DNA of 64,000 nt from Pomphorhynchus laevis (Eukaryota > Acanthocephala > Palaeacanthocephala > Echinorhynchida > Pomphorhynchidae): assembly GCA_012934845.2 (NCBI GenBank), contig WNNJ02003815.1:62001-126000 (forward strand), given 5' to 3'. Below are positions 1 through 12,299 of the stretch, piece by piece. Each line of letters starts with the position of its first letter. Within the stretch, counting starts at the first letter, position 1. The notes under the pieces are model-generated. The model was not told where the DNA came from. It searched no databases and saw nothing but the letters and a program-made list of their open reading frames with translations. Made by a program: the position numbers and the translations under genes.

Positions 1-1531
1 CAATAGGTCGATGTTTAAAATTAGATGTTTGCGTTTCTTCAAGAGGATATTGGTTGGTATCAATAACGCGATTTAAATTTTTTACAAGTACGCCTGTTAC
101 GTCAACTAGCTGATCAAAGTTAAACGTGGGTTTGGAACCCTTCTTGCCATTAACAAATTGAGGCAATGCGATTGATGCTAAATTACAAACTGCAATTTCC
201 GATGGTGAACAGAACTCAACTATCTCAGTACACAAATTAGATGATTTGATAGTACCCAAATTCTGTTGATTACTTTTTGCATTACAACTGTCCTTATAAA
301 CCATAAAGGGATTACCAGATTCTATTTGACATTCAACTATAGAATGCCATAGCTTTTGAGCTTTAATGGTTTCCCGACCTTTACCTTCCGATTCATATTT
401 TTCGTATAATTTTCTAAACTCTTCCCCCCAAACATCGGAAAGTCCAGGACATTCTTTGGGACACATTAATGTCCAATTTCCGTCGTTTTCAACGCGCTCC
501 ATAAACAAGTCTGGTACCCAGAGTGCGTAAAACAAATTTCGAGCACGCATTTCATCATTACCTCGATTTTTTCTAAGTTCTATAAAATCAAAAACATCAG
601 CGTGCCACGGCTCCAAGTACATGGCTATAGCACCTGGTCGACGGTTTCCACCCTGATCAACATATCTGACAGAACTATCAAATACACGGATCATTGGGAT
701 TATCCCATTTGATCGAGAGTTGCTTCCACTTATGTAACTGCTTTTTGCTCGAACATCGTGGATACTAAGTCCAATACCACCAGCACTTTTAGAAATAATT
801 GCACACTTTTTAATTACGTCAAAGATGCCTGTTGTGCTATCGTCGGTAAGCGTGAGTAGAAAACAACTCGATAAATGTGGATTACATGTACCTGCGTGAT
901 AAAGAGTAGGTGTGGCATGGGTAAAATACTTTTGAGACATTAGATTATACGATTCCAGTGCAGATTCAATATCCTCTTCGTGGATTGCAACCGCAACTCT
1001 CATGATCATGTGTTGAGGTCTTTCAACCACCTTGCCGTTAATTTTAACAAGATAGGATTTCTCAAGTGTCTTAAAACCAAAATAATTGTACTGGTAGTCC
1101 CTGTCGTACAATAGCGCGGAATCAAGAGTGTCTGCGTGTTTCATGACAATTGAATGCAATCTTTTTGATATAACGGCCATTGGTGAACCATCCGGTCTCT
1201 TCGCGTTGTATATTAAATCAATAACAGATGAAAATTGCTTAACCGTCTCCTTGTGCAAATTGGAAACTGCGATTCTTGCAGCAAGTGTGGCATAGTCAGG
1301 ATGACGAATGGTCATTGTTGCCGCGGTCTCAGCAGCAAGATTATCTAACTCTGTAGTAGATACACCCGGATAAAGACCTTCCATAACCTTAACGGTTATC
1401 AGCGCAGGATCGATATATTCCATACTCAGGTTGTAGCATTGCTTGCTAATTCTCGATGTGATCTTATCGAAAGCGACACGCTGATGTGTTCCGTTTCTCT
1501 TTACCACGTACAATTGCCCAGATGTAGACAT
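1..1531 (-). CDS. RRM1: Ribonucleoside-diphosphate reductase large subunit (R1), N-terminal 510 codons, continues off the window
   Basis: Class I R1 subunit, which reduces ribonucleoside diphosphates to deoxyribonucleotides in the cytosol together with the R2 radical subunit. The frame runs uninterrupted from ATG at 1529-1531 to the window edge, 510 codons of a family usually near 790. Residues 1 to about 95 form the ATP-cone (allosteric activity site), including [13 protein letters not shown] and [11 protein letters not shown], with the aspartate matching human D57 at about D63. The catalytic core follows: TPTLYHAGT, the first redox cysteine C223 in SSCFLL (human C218), [28 protein letters not shown], and the active-site NLCTE motif with N432, C434 and E436 (human N427, C429, E431). 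[16 protein letters not shown] is almost identical to the animal enzyme. No intron is present in the visible part. The C-terminal half, including the C-terminal cysteine pair, lies outside the window. No frame damage is seen, so it looks functional. Confidence 0.97.
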   Translation of the reverse strand, partial: MSTSGQLYVVKRNGTHQRVAFDKITSRISKQCYNLSMEYIDPALITVKVMEGLYPGVSTTELDNLAAETAATMTIRHPDYATLAARIAVSNLHKETVKQFSSVIDLIYNAKRPDGSPMAVISKRLHSIVMKHADTLDSALLYDRDYQYNYFGFKTLEKSYLVKINGKVVERPQHMIMRVAVAIHEEDIESALESYNLMSQKYFTHATPTLYHAGTCNPHLSSCFLLTLTDDSTTGIFDVIKKCAIISKSAGGIGLSIHDVRAKSSYISGSNSRSNGIIPMIRVFDSSVRYVDQGGNRRPGAIAMYLEPWHADVFDFIELRKNRGNDEMRARNLFYALWVPDLFMERVENDGNWTLMCPKECPGLSDVWGEEFRKLYEKYESEGKGRETIKAQKLWHSIVECQIESGNPFMVYKDSCNAKSNQQNLGTIKSSNLCTEIVEFCSPSEIAVCNLASIALPQFVNGKKGSKPTFNFDQLVDVTGVLVKNLNRVIDTNQYPLEETQTSNFKHRPI

Positions 1532-1975
1532 TGAAAAAGCGTATTAGCAGTAGTAGTAATAGTCCTTCTCTCCTAAAAGTCGTTTTATTTTACTGTTGAA
1601 ATTACTGTTGTTGCACAATGTTGCTATATATAATGTGTTTTCCTCAACGCTAAACTATCCGACGATAAAACACGAACTTGTTGCAATGTGCATTTTCAAA
1701 ACTACGACAATCTCGTAGATATGTGGATCGGAAAGAATTATCTAGCTTGGCGCGGTGTTTGAACTATTATCGTAATGAAACGCTATATTTACGATGCATT
1801 TAATAGTTGATTCGCTTTAAATTATCAATAATTAATTCGCTTATAACACCAGCAATAGTTTGAATGCTGTCTTCAAACAACACGTGCTTCAAACCACAGT
1901 AGTTTCAGTAATTAGTCTTAAATGTATAAAAAATTGTTTTCCTTTTATTAGTAAACAAACAATTGAGCAATAATT
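1532..1975. other. RRM1 upstream region, no gene seen
   Basis: This is the 5' flank of the minus-strand RRM1 gene. It is AT-rich and without a recognisable coding segment. It should hold the RRM1 5' UTR and promoter, but no clear TATA or initiator element can be named. Confidence 0.5.
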
Positions 1976-2345
1976 TAAAAAAATAAGGATTTATTTTTAC
2001 TACGTGGCAAATGCGTGCCAGCGCACGCTAACATGACCACAACAAAACAAAAATGTAAATTATGTGTCGAGAAGGTATGAACGGATGAGGTGTTTGAATG
2101 TAATAAAGGAGGGAGCGCGGCGGACGTCGAGAGGGAGTTGATTCCATGCGAGTGAGGCGGCGACGAGGAAGGATCGGAGACCGTAGTTGTTGGAGTAATT
2201 AGGAACGTGGAGTAAGAGGGAATGACAGGAACGAAGCGACATATAGGTTGGTGAGTGTCGTCTAAGAAATGAAGATTAATGAATGATGGGGAGATGATAG
2301 CGATAAGGCGAAACGTGACATGAATAAGGCGGATTAAATGTATCT
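1976..2345 (-). mobile_element. LINE L-A (CR1/L2-like), 3'-terminal fragment
   Basis: The minus strand between about 2242 and 2060 encodes the typical C-terminal tail of Jockey-superfamily LINE polymerases: LHVPNY, then RSFLVAASLAWNQLP, VRRAPSFITFK and a short basic end. The DNA matches the 3' end of the L-A2 copy at 10250-10560 almost base for base in stretches such as the GGCGGCGACGAGGAAGGATC block. The element end lies near 1976-2010, where an A-rich tail appears on the minus strand. It is 5'-truncated, as is usual for LINE insertions, and dead. Confidence 0.85.
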
Positions 2346-3025
2346 TAAATGTTCATATTTAAACAGGGAAACTTAAGTGCAGTATCAAATCCCTATTTAG
2401 AACTATAATTTATATGATTGATTGGAAAATTACTATTAGTAACTAATAACTTGTTATTATTTTATATTATTTTATTACTAACTATTATTTTATGTTATTA
2501 GTAACAAGTTCTATCAAGTTGTGCGACATTTCGATGTGAACGATCTTACCAAAATGATTAATCAAGAAAATTAATCATCGATGATCATAAATAATTAATC
2601 TGAGAAGGTACTAATGAAGCCTCTCGGCAGTGACCCAACAATATAAAACTTGAACTAATGATAAGACTTTTAATTTATTTCACAATACAGAAAAAATTTG
2701 TATAGTTTGTGATATTTCAGTATCGTTAAGTTGGAAGGTTTAAGTCTCGAGCGACCTCTAACAGGCACGCTGCATTTCCCCGCTGCACTGCACAGCTTAA
2801 ACGCTGCAAGAGGAAATTGGCAGCTCTTTGATCATCTGTTGCCACCACCAACATATTGCCCAGTTTTGACTATATACGATAGATTACAATAATAAAAAAC
2901 TAGCTTTTGTTTTGTGAATAATAATTAGCAATCATTAATTATGATTAGTTTTTTAATAATCAAATTTATTTGTATAAATAACAATTCGGGGGTACCCGCA
3001 AATGAGTCCCAATATTATTAAAATG
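2346..3025. other. AT-rich spacer
   Basis: I see no gene. There is an AT-rich stretch around 2430-2520 with partly palindromic TTATTAGTAAC repeats, and nothing else that can be named. Confidence 0.4.
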
Positions 3026-3985
3026 TCAGTATGCTGTTTGTTCGCGGCGATATATGCCGTTCTGCACCGGATTTCGACGCGTAGATCTCGGGGCTCGTAA
3101 ACAGGCAGAGACGGCCCGGACAAGCTCGAAGCTTATTTTCCTTTTATGTAGGACGAGGGCGTCTCCATAGGTGACATTGCGTAGGCTAGCATTGCCTACA
3201 TATTTCGCTGCAACTGTCTTTAGAACTTTAATTACATCCTTTCCGATGACACCTGAAGTTGAAAATATCAAAGGGACGAATTTTGCTCGTTCGATTTTCT
3301 CCATTCTTTCATTGTATTTTGCACGTTTACGATTTTTATTGAATTCGAAGGACACATCGAGGTTTCTGCTGGCAGTCGATTGTGCATGGATTGAGAATAC
3401 ATTCACGTCGAAAAACGTTGCTTGAGTTCACTTCTGTGAACTCAAAGTCTATATCATTTGGGATCATAGATAGCACTGGTTCCACTTCCACACCAGAACA
3501 AATTTCTGAAAGAGCTTTTGCTGTTATATCACGGATAGCGTCATGGCGAATTATAGTTAGTCCGCCACGCTTACATGCCAAAGCGTGACTCACATTGAGG
3601 ATTTCACCACACTTACATTTGGTCCCTGCCAGTTAGCCTGGAGTCCACCCATATCTTGCACATAACCCATCTCTGAACTGGTTCGGAGTTAGCTGAAAAT
3701 GGTGATGGACAAGTGGCAATGAACTCAACCATGCAGAAGCTCCGTCGCTTGATGCATGTGAAATCACTCGAGACATCACTCATCACACTGCGCCAGTGCC
3801 TGCTGAAGTCGCACGGTGAATTCATTATGGCGTTGTGTGCCCAACTGTTTCAAGGTGTTCGTCTGTAGATCGCGTAACTCGTTACCGGATATTGCGCTCC
3901 TGAAGGTGTCACTAAGGACTAATGATGAGCTATAGACACTCGTTTTAGAAAACACCGGATCTACGATGCCAAGTCCTCTCAAACT
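3026..3985 (-). mobile_element. Fragment of a LINE with C-terminal restriction-like endonuclease (RT tail, CCHC finger, endonuclease)
   Basis: Reading down the minus strand, 3982-3776 encodes the region just after the reverse transcriptase (GLGIVDP start), about 3825-3560 the pre-finger segment and a C-C-H-C cluster (KCKCGEI, then SHALACKRGG), and 3593-3026 the endonuclease region. The last part shows TIIRHDAIRDITAKALSEIC and, in 3406-3026, ERAKFVPLIFSTSGVIGKD followed by a run ending in RAVSACLRAPRS. The same order is seen in the larger element at 31-36 kb. It spans at least three frames, so it is decayed. RT followed by a zinc finger and a PD-(D/E)XK-like nuclease is the arrangement of R2/CRE-type LINEs. 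The exact clade is not certain. Confidence 0.75.
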
Positions 3986-4740
3986 TAAAGGCGATGTTAA
4001 GATACAGTTTCACGTCTCGTTTAAATTTTGCTTTGTTATTGCAGATGTCACGGAGAATTAAGTTAGATGAGCGGACCTTGTCACGGACGAAGGGTTTAAG
4101 GGAAAGGTGATCATCGAAATGGAAGCCTAAGAAAGTGAGATTGTGGACTATGGGGATGATCGATGAGGCAAAATATACAGTGGGAGGAGATATGTTTGGT
4201 TTACGGGGGAGGATCCACATTATTTTGGACTTTTCGGGGTTTAGAACGAGATGGAGATTGGAGAGACGTTTGTCTCTCCAATATTGAAGGGGTAAAATTA
4301 TGTATTTTGAAGAATTGGCGAAAATGCTGAGGCAGTAATCGATTTTAGGAAAGAGAAACTATGAAAGAGACAAACCAGAATAGAAGTCGATAGGGGGGGG
4401 GCGGATACGGCGGATGTCATTAAGAATTAAGTTAGACGAGCGGACCTTGTCACAGACAAAGTGTTTAAAGTAAAGGTGATCATCGAAATGGAAGCTTAAG
4501 AAAGTGAGATTATAGATTGTGTGGATGATTGATGAGGCAAATGATACAAGGGAGGAGATAAATTAGGTTGATGAGAAGAATCCATATTATTTTGGAATTG
4601 TCTGTGTTTAAAATGAGATGAAGATGGGAGAGACGCTTGTAGATAGAATAAAGATAGTTGGAGGCAATGCCGATATAGCCTATGCGATAGGCGTGTTTAT
4701 GAACATAAATGAGTTTCATTGGGAGTAATGAGTAATATAT
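3986..4740 (-). mobile_element. Two L-A LINE fragments in the same orientation
   Basis: Both pieces carry the post-RT segment of L-A. The first, about 4260-3990, encodes MWILPRKPNISPP followed by FDDHLSLKPFVRDKVRSSN. The second, about 4720-4300, repeats the same DNA (GAATTAAGTTAGACGAGCGG) and includes a long G run near 4393. They abut the endonuclease-LINE fragment at about 3985, so one element has inserted next to or into the other. Both pieces are short and broken. Confidence 0.75.
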
Positions 4741-6160
4741 CTACCTATTATTATACAAATTACGACAACTCATAATGCAGTTCCCTCATTAACGTTTACT
4801 TATGCCCAATTTTCAAACGCTATCATTAATCAAAATCAATATCAACATTGAATGCCGTTTAGCTTTTTAGCAAGAATATATCAACGAGGAATTCTCGTAT
4901 TATTTGCGAAAGAACACGAGACAATATACTTTTGGACAACTTAAACTTTTGAACTTTGGTGTTTTTATATTTTTATCTTTTACGTTCCTCTCGGTCGATA
5001 AACATTTCAAACAAATTTAATTTGCCATTTATTTTATGTTAAATTTATAAAATATCATAGTTAGTCTCTTTTGATTAACTATTTTTGAACAAAAATTAAA
5101 AATTTCGATGAATTAAGTTTTTAAATCGTTAGAGCATGTCCTCTAATAAATTACAAATACATCTCAAAATCTATTTCATTTATTATTTATAGGCATTACG
5201 CTAGATACGTTTATCATTTCCCAAATATTTTTAACAAATATATTGGCCTACTCAGCAAATACCTTTTGGCACTCATTAGCTGACGTAATATTACATTTAT
5301 CAATTAATTTTCAGTCTTTGACATTATTAGTATCTAATTAAGCATATATTGCAATCAACCCAACTACTGAAGATAATAGATATAACTAGAACTTGAAGAT
5401 TCACTCCCAAGACGTCCTTACTTTCAAAACAAGGATCAGGAGGTAAAGAAATAATTAACACCGAAGGCTAAAGACCCCGAACTCCCATATGGTGAAATAT
5501 AAAATGATACTCTTACAATTTTCTAGCATCTTTGTTTATCTGGATATAATATTTTAGATTTATTAAAAAGGTTTCACATTCAGTTGATTTATCTTCAGTT
5601 AAATACTGATCACATTCCGGGTTCTAACTTGGATACAAACCAATCTCAGAACATGCAAACAACGAATTATACAATTCTTATGGCGACTATCGGCAGTGAT
5701 CATTATTTTCTATTTCGGAACAAGTACGAAACAAAACGACTGCAATTTAATTAAATTTTCGACGACTTTTACACCTTAAGTAAGTCCATAACCTTTTGCA
5801 AATTCATGTTAGATGCCAGTTTCAGTTTCAAACAGATTAAAATTAAAAATACTGGTAGCTACTACAACCCCGTAATATCTTGCCATATATTAATTGAGCA
5901 ATAATAGGACATTGTCAAGTTATTGCTTTATCATTTCATTAATGCTCACACAGAACTTTAACCAATTGCCACCGCATTTATGTTTTACTATTTTGTGAGA
6001 TGTAATCTACACAGAATAGACATTCTTTGTTGCTTATAGTGACCGAAATATGACTCATGGTTTATTTATGTTGACGTCACACTTTTTGTTTTTTGAAGGG
6101 GATTTAGTATAAGGACATTGAATAAAACTATCCGTTCACAAAATAATTACACTTATGAGG
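4741..6160. other. Non-coding spacer
   Basis: This is AT-rich sequence with no reading frame that resembles a known protein and no clear repeat. I see nothing in it. Confidence 0.4.
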
Positions 6161-6164
6161 GTAA

Positions 6165-6400
6165 TTACACACGTGTTTCTGGTTGCTCTTTATTATACAT
6201 TGGCGAAGTCCGCGAATATGCATCAAGACAAGTAAATATATTTATTGTTTGAGCATAGTCGACATCCATTCGACGTTTTACTCGCTCTTTGTTGACTACT
6301 AGAACTTGGGTTCTCCAAGGAGACTGACTAGGTTCAATAATCTTGTCATGGGGCATTATATTTAATTCCGATTTTATGAATCGATAGTCTTCACTGTTAT
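6165..6400 (-). mobile_element. Ty3/Gypsy-like LTR retrotransposon fossil: reverse transcriptase fragment
   Basis: The minus strand encodes a recognisable N-terminal reverse transcriptase segment of Ty3/Gypsy type (IIEPSQSPWR, then RRMDVDYAQTIN and LDAY). Only this small piece of the polymerase remains and no terminal repeats are visible around it. It is an old, broken fragment. Confidence 0.8.
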
Positions 6401-6992
6401 AATGACGGAATTTTGTGATGATAGGGTATAATTCAGAGTGATTGTGGTTAATTAATTATGCAACCTTGAAAAGGAAAAGTTGGCTGTTGTTGAGAATGTG
6501 AAACATTGGCGGCGCTAATTTTTGTGGCGACAATTTGCTGTCAATGTAGAGAACAATCTAGGAAAGTCGACTCATTATCGACAGTATATTGAAAATCAAC
6601 GGATTCCTTCTTCTATCGAATCGTTCCGGATTTATACCTAAGCATAAACATATGCCCCAAAATAACTTGTAAGTTCAGAGTTGGTAAGCATAAGAATCGA
6701 ACGTTTTTATTCTATTATTCTTGTACATACATATCTGCTTTGACACGAGTAGAGTGCTACCGACGTTTGAGCTTTCGATGCAAGCGATACTTTTTTGTTA
6801 CATGAATATGATCTCAGTTCTAATGGGATAACCAGAGTTGGATAACCTGAAAAAAGTTTGAGATAAATAACATACAATTCTTGATTATAACTGACTACTT
6901 ACAAATATATACAAAAACCAATATCGTTGAAGAAAACCTACAACGAGTTTTAACGACAACGAAAACGCATTTTCAATTTTCATTTATATATT

Positions 6993-7436
6993 ATGGCAAA
7001 GAGAAAGCTAACTAAAAATGTCGGCCAGCAACTCAAGTCCGTCAAGGAAACTTACATCGAAAAGCAAATTGGATGCGACAACAAAGACTGTAATGTTTGG
7101 AATCAAATTGCCATTCCTTTCACTGACAAGGGCAACGTTTCACGACGGAATTTCCTCTGCGGCTTCTGTTGTGCTGCCCTCGTAGGTAAGCCAATGAAGC
7201 ATGACCACTCAAACGGTGGAGATGTTCTGGAGGCTAACGAAACAGAGTTGTGCTCAATAAATGATATTAATGATGTCTCTCAGTTGACTCAGACTGCTGT
7301 TATACATGGACCATCAACAAACGACAAAATATCTTCCAAGCTATTGTCGTCATCCGTTTGCTTACTAACTCCTTCGCCATCTATGAATCCCGTTCTTGAA
7401 ACTTCTCACACACACTCCTCGTTTAACTACGGATAA
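6993..7436 (+). CDS. LINE L-A ORF1, N-terminal part with a Cys4 cluster
   Basis: 147 codons from the ATG at 6993. The start is basic (MAKRKLTKN). Residues about 28-62 hold four paired cysteines (GCDNKDCNVW, then FLCGFCC), which suggests a zinc-binding module of the PHD-like kind found in ORF1 of CR1/L2-group LINEs. The tail is acidic and then serine-rich. ORF1 proteins of these LINEs bind RNA and form the ribonucleoprotein. The frame ends at 7436 and similar serine/threonine-rich coding continues in other frames to about 8122, so the original ORF1 is broken. The zinc-binding role is inferred from cysteine spacing only. Confidence 0.6.
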   Translation: MAKRKLTKNVGQQLKSVKETYIEKQIGCDNKDCNVWNQIAIPFTDKGNVSRRNFLCGFCCAALVGKPMKHDHSNGGDVLEANETELCSINDINDVSQLTQTAVIHGPSTNDKISSKLLSSSVCLLTPSPSMNPVLETSHTHSSFNYG

Positions 7437-8250
7437 AACTCCCCTTCATCTTCATCTTCTTAACAATGCAAACAGTAAAGACCTTCATCTCGTAACTCAT
7501 TTTTCCTATTCCTCCCCGCATCTAAATACATCTCATACCTCTTTCTTCTCTTCACGTACACCTTACTCTACCTCCACCGTATCACTTCTCAATAATTTAC
7601 GTCCTTACGTCAAAATCATATCCAGTAACATCTCCGTTCAACCGATTCAACAATCTACTCATGTCACACATGCTCCAACCGTATCACTTCTCAACAATTT
7701 ACAACCTTCCGTCAGAATCATCTCCGGTAACATATCCGATCAACCGATTCAACACTCCACTCATGTAACACATGCTCCAAACTATATTAAATCTTCACTT
7801 AGCTAGCACCCATGTCATTCCCACGTTTATCTGCTCTTCTGCCTCTACTCCTACTAGGTCTGTCCGTCCATCACGTCCACGTAATCGGTTTTCTTCGCGC
7901 GATCAATGCATTATCATATCTAACTTAAAGCTCCCCGAATCTGTTTCTCCTCAATGTCGCCTCGATGATGATGTATCTGCTTTCAGTTCTATTCTCTCAA
8001 CCATTCTTCTTGATGATAATCCGTCCTTTTTCAATAATATCGCTCCAGTGCCTTTAATCCGTTTAAACAAATCCACTAAATCTAATCATCTCAGTCCTCC
8101 ACTACTAAAAATCGTTTTCTGACATAGATCATATGCATCTTAGTACTCACCCAATGTTTTAAACTTCTTAGCACTTCGTCTACTTGTCGTATCTTTTCTG
8201 ACCGCTCCCTTTGTGAAATTGACCAGCTTAATTTAGCTCGCATTGAGAAA

Positions 8251-8790
8251 TCAAATCAGCTAACTGAGTCTACGTATTTAATATAATTATAAAATAAACA
8301 AAACATAATAATGCTAAATCAAAATTTAATAATTAAATAATAAAATAAATAATTGTTATAAGATTTTTTATAATTTAAATCAAGTTAAAATAAAAATTAA
8401 AAATAAAAGTCATTTTTATGAATTGACTAATAAATAACAGACGTTGTATCAAAATAAGGATTAGGGGTCATCAGGAGGAACTGCTATGCTATCAGGTTTC
8501 GGCCTCTAACTCCTCTACCCAACATAGCAGTGGGGCCAAATACATGCTAATGATGTATTTCCTCTGATAAAACTATCTAGTATCTTATTCTAATACAGAG
8601 TATATTATTTATTATCCATCCATAAAAATTTGCCACTTAAGAGTTTAAATTTATTCTTTATATTATTTGTTGATTTATATATCTTACTATTTTATGCTTG
8701 ATGTTATTTTTATAGTAACCTAGTTTAAAATATACATCTATTAAATTATTTAAATGATTTTGAAGAAAACCAATATCGTTACAAATTGTT
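8251..8790. repeat. Short interspersed repeat (family R-1) inserted in L-A1, with GAAAC/CTGATGA core and hairpin
   Basis: It interrupts L-A coding sequence: LARIEK before it and homologous LINE sequence again from about 8790, judged against L-A2. Its first bases (TCAAATCAGCTA..CTGAGTCTA) recur at 40387, and its central block (about 8400-8610) recurs at 15130-15350. On the minus strand the central block has CTGCTATG (8523-8530) and CATAGCAG (8481-8488) as perfect hairpin arms around CCGAAAC, then CTGATGA (8468-8474). The hairpin covaries with the 15.2 kb copy. The right end of the insertion is uncertain by a few tens of bases. Confidence 0.65.
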
Positions 8791-9496
8791 GCAATTATTA
8801 ATATTTCAACATGGACTTCAAACAAACGGCGAGTCATCCTTATCAATACGTCAAATCAACGGAAATTTTCACGTTGTACAAAAGGTCAAAAATCCGATGG
8901 CGTCCTATCTCTCTCCTTGTCTTCTTCGCTAGTCGATCTCGCTCCTAAGCATACTTTTCATCTTAGTCTATTCAACACTCGTTCCATTCTTCATAAAGCT
9001 GATATGCTCCTCGATACCTTTGATCAATTATCTATCAATATTCTCTGCATTACCGAATCCTGACACTCTGACTCCGACGATCTTGCTATTCGTCGTCTGT
9101 GTCGCTTTGGTTGTTCTCTAGTTGAATCAGCTCGTCAAACTGCCTCTCATACACCTACTGCTTCTAACCATGGCGGTATTGTTGTCATTGCTCGTCACCC
9201 AATGCCTATACTGTCATTACCTAATAAAACCTCCTGACCCAATTCCCACTCACTTGCTTTAAAATATCTGCTCCTCTATCTAACCCTTCCTAACCACATT
9301 GTTCAACTAGTCCATCCGTAGCCGTACATTTCCTTCCATCTAGAAATGCGCCACTGTTCGTCCTCTCATCAAAAAGCAATCTCTCGACTACTCGCTACCA
9401 TCTTCGTACCGTCATATCTCACTTCTCCCAACACTCTCTAAACTCCTTGAGCGTCTTGTTCTCAAGCAAGTTAATACATATATCTTTTCCTCCAAC

Positions 9497-10243
9497 TTGT
9501 TTCCTCCCTTCCAAGCTGCTTTTCGCTCTAATCACTCTAATGAAATTGCCTGCTTTAAAGTTTATAACGACTTATTCATCTCGCGCGATCAAAAATTATG
9601 TAGTGTCATAGTTTCTCTTGATCTATCATCTGCTTTCGACATCGTCGATCACTCGATTCTTCTCCATCGTCTTCGTCATGATTATGGCTTCTCTTTACAC
9701 ACTGCGGTTTGGTTTTCTTCATATCTATCAAACCGTACTTTTCGCGTTTGTTCTAACTCTTCACTTTCCCATCCTTCTTCCGTCCTGTCCGGTATTCCAC
9801 AAGGCGTCGTATTAGGCCCTTTGCTTTTCTCTCTTCTTCTCAGTGATTTGTCTTCTATCTCTCATACATTTAATGTTCAAGTTATACAATATGCCGATGA
9901 CATTATCATCTATGCGCACGAACCTGCTTATCATATTCATGATCTTAGTGTTCCTGCATCCAACTGTCTTGCCTCAATTTTCAATCATATTTCTTATCTT
10001 CGTCTTTCTCTGAATCCTAATAAATCAAAAATAATGTGGATCCTTCCTCGACGCTTTGGCGTAAAACCTTACTCCGTATCATTAAATTCTACAATTCTTC
10101 CTATCATTGACAATCTTGTTTTCCTATGCGTCCATTTCGACAACAGACTTTCACTTAAACCTTTCGTTATAGATAAAGTACGCTCATCTACCCTGATTCT
10201 CCGCAACCTCCGTCAAATTCGTAGATTGATCGATTTCCCTTAA
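9497..10243 (+). pseudogene. LINE L-A copy 1 reverse transcriptase (truncated)
   Basis: This is the longest clean piece of the L-A polymerase, about 248 codons. RT motifs are all visible: FQAAFRSNHSNE, motif A SLDLSSAFDIVDH, motif B GIPQGVVLGPLLF, motif C QYADDIIIYA, and the thumb segment IMWILPRR then LSLKPFVIDKVRSS. No ATG begins this stretch. The frame continues an ORF2 whose upstream part (about 9300-9490) is in other frames. The C-terminal end is lost at the junction with L-A2. LINE RT copies element RNA at a nicked target. This copy lacks an intact endonuclease and C-terminus. Confidence 0.85.
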
Positions 10244-10531
10244 TAAAAAAAACGATTTATTTTTACGTGGCAATGCATGCCGGCGCACGCTTACATGACC
10301 ACAACAACAAAATCTAAAAAAAATCTAAATCATGTTTCGAGGAGGTGGGTATGGAGGCGGAATTTGATTGCAATAAAGGAGGGATCGCGGCGGGCGTTGG
10401 TGGGATCTGATTTCAGGCGAGTGGGGCGGCGACGAGGAAGGATCGGAGACTGTAGTTGTTAGAGTAATTGGGAACGTAGAGTAAAAGGGAATTATGGGAA
10501 TGCAGTGATAGAGAGGTCGGGCGAGTGTCGT

Positions 10532-11020
10532 CTAAGAAAGGAGGTTGATGAATGATAGGGACCCGAGAGCGATGAGACGAAAAATTACGAGAAGGCGGAG
10601 TTGTATGCGGATGTGGATGGTAGGCCAGGGGAGTTGAGCAAGATATGTGGATGTGTGGCCAAAGCGACGAAGACGTATGAGCATTCGAACGGCGGAGTTG
10701 ATGATGCGTTGTAGGGGAAGGATGATGGATTTTGGAGAATTAACGAAAAGGCTGAGGCAATAATCGATTTTAGGAAAAAGAAGCGATGAAGGAAGAGACA
10801 TACAGGAACGGAAGTCAATAAGGGGGGGGCGGATATGGCGGATGTCACGGAAAACTAAGTTAGACGAGCGGATCTTGTCGTGGACGAAGGGTTTAAGGGA
10901 AAGGTGATCATCGAAATAGAATCCTAAGAAAGTGAGATTGTGGAGTACGAGGATGATTAATGATGGAAACGACACAGGGGGAGGAGATATGTTAGGTTGA
11001 CGAGTGAGGATCCACATCAT
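10532..11020 (-). pseudogene. LINE L-A copy 2, post-RT (thumb) region
   Basis: 162 codons that follow the RT of L-A2 in a different frame. It begins MMWILTRQPNISPPPV and carries FDDHLSLKPFVHDKIRSSN, both shared with L-A1 and the 4-kb fragments, then a DYCLSLFVNSP segment and the RRFGHTSTYLAQLPW block seen at this place in CR1/L2 polymerases. It is separated from the RT block by a frame change. Confidence 0.75.
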
Positions 11021-11037
11021 TTTAGACTTGTCTTGGT

Positions 11038-11829
11038 TTAGAACGAGACGAAGATGGGAGAGACGTTTGTAGATAGAAGACAGTTCGAGGCAGAAATGTC
11101 GATATTGTGTATGCGATGTTCGGGTGCATGATCATATGTGAAGATGTCATCGGCGTATTGCATGACGTTAAAGGAGTAAGGTTTGATAAACTGAGAGAGA
11201 TCGCTGATTCGAAGAGAGAAAAGTAGGGGTCCTAGACACCTTGTGGGACCCCCAGAAAATAATAATGGGAGTAGAGGATGATGAATTTGAACAGACTCGA
11301 AAAGAACGGTCGGATAGATATGAGGTAAATCATGCAATGGAGAAGGAAGAAAAGCCGTAATCATAAGGAAGGCGAGAAATGATGATGGAGAGGTCGACGA
11401 TGTCGAAGGCGTATGAGAGGTCGAGGAGATGAGAACACTATATAGAGCCTTGTTACGATAAATGAGTAGGTCGTTGTGAACTTTCATGCAGGCGACTTCT
11501 GTTGGGTGATTAGAGCGGAAAGCGGATTGGAAAGGAGGGTACAGCTTAGATGAAGATAGATAAACGTTGGTCTGTGTTAAGATGAGGCGCTCTAAGAGCT
11601 TGGAAAGAGTTAGGAGGAGTGAAATGAGGCGATAGCTAGTAGGAAGTGAGGGGTTGAGTGATTGTTTCTTAAAGAGCGGCCGAACGATGGCGGATTTCCG
11701 GTGTAAAGGAAAGATACGACAGCGGATGGACGAGTTAAACAAGGTGGTGAGGAAAGGGGATATCGATGAGCATATAGATTTAAGTATGGAAGTAAGCAAG
11801 ATATCGGCAGGTGAAGTTTTGTTAAGCAA
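11038..11829 (-). pseudogene. LINE L-A copy 2 reverse transcriptase
   Basis: About 264 codons. RT motif 1 (KSAIVRPLFKK), motif 2 (SYRLISLLLTLSKLLERLI), the FQSAFRSNHPTE block and motif C (QYADDIFTYDHA) are clear. The stretch that should hold motif A and motif B reads as unrelated serine- and proline-rich sequence, which points to paired frameshifts there. The YADD catalytic pair is intact, but this polymerase cannot be functional. Confidence 0.82.
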
Positions 11830-12299
11830 GAACTTGAGGACAGATGATACTTCGGCAGTTGTGACAGGGAAAATATAAAAGAGTTCCGGGAAGCGAGGCG
11901 AGTAGCCGTGAGATGGAATAAAGACGAGGCTATGAGGAAGCAGCGTGAATACTTTGGTCTGAAGAAATGACGAATAATCATGGGGATTGATGTTGCAAGA
12001 CTAAGAGGAGCGAGAAAGGATTGAGTAAAAAGTGTGCCAGAGAGACTTGGAGTTTAATGAAGTGATGATTTTATGCTGCCAGAAGAAGTTGCATTTTGTA
12101 CGTAGTAGGTGGAGATGAGATCAGCGAAGAGCAAGATAGGAATCACGGAGAGACGGAGTGAGCGAGCGAATATCACGTCTAAGAGAGCGGTGATAGACTC
12201 GAAAAGCATAACGGAGTCGACGTTTTGAGAGTAGTCATTGAATGTCAAACCATGGGACACGCTGCAAGCGACGGTGAGGGTGAGACTTGAAGGACATGA

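Larger units (their letters stand above)
6993..10243 (+). mobile_element. LINE L-A copy 1 (CR1/L2-like), ORF1 to mid-RT, carrying a nested repeat
   Basis: A plus-strand L-A copy. In order it has ORF1 (from 6993), a serine/threonine-rich middle (about 7400-8120), the ORF1 C-terminal module ending in PPLLKIVF (about 8120), the start of ORF2 with an APE-type endonuclease (about 8940-9230, LSLFNTRSILHKAD, ILCITES), then reverse transcriptase from about 9300. The endonuclease C-terminal half is missing, because the sequence jumps straight into the RT N-terminal region. A 540-bp repeat is inserted at about 8251-8790. The copy stops in the RT thumb at 10243, where the opposed copy L-A2 begins, so the two lie tail to tail. 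It is broken and non-autonomous. Confidence 0.88.
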
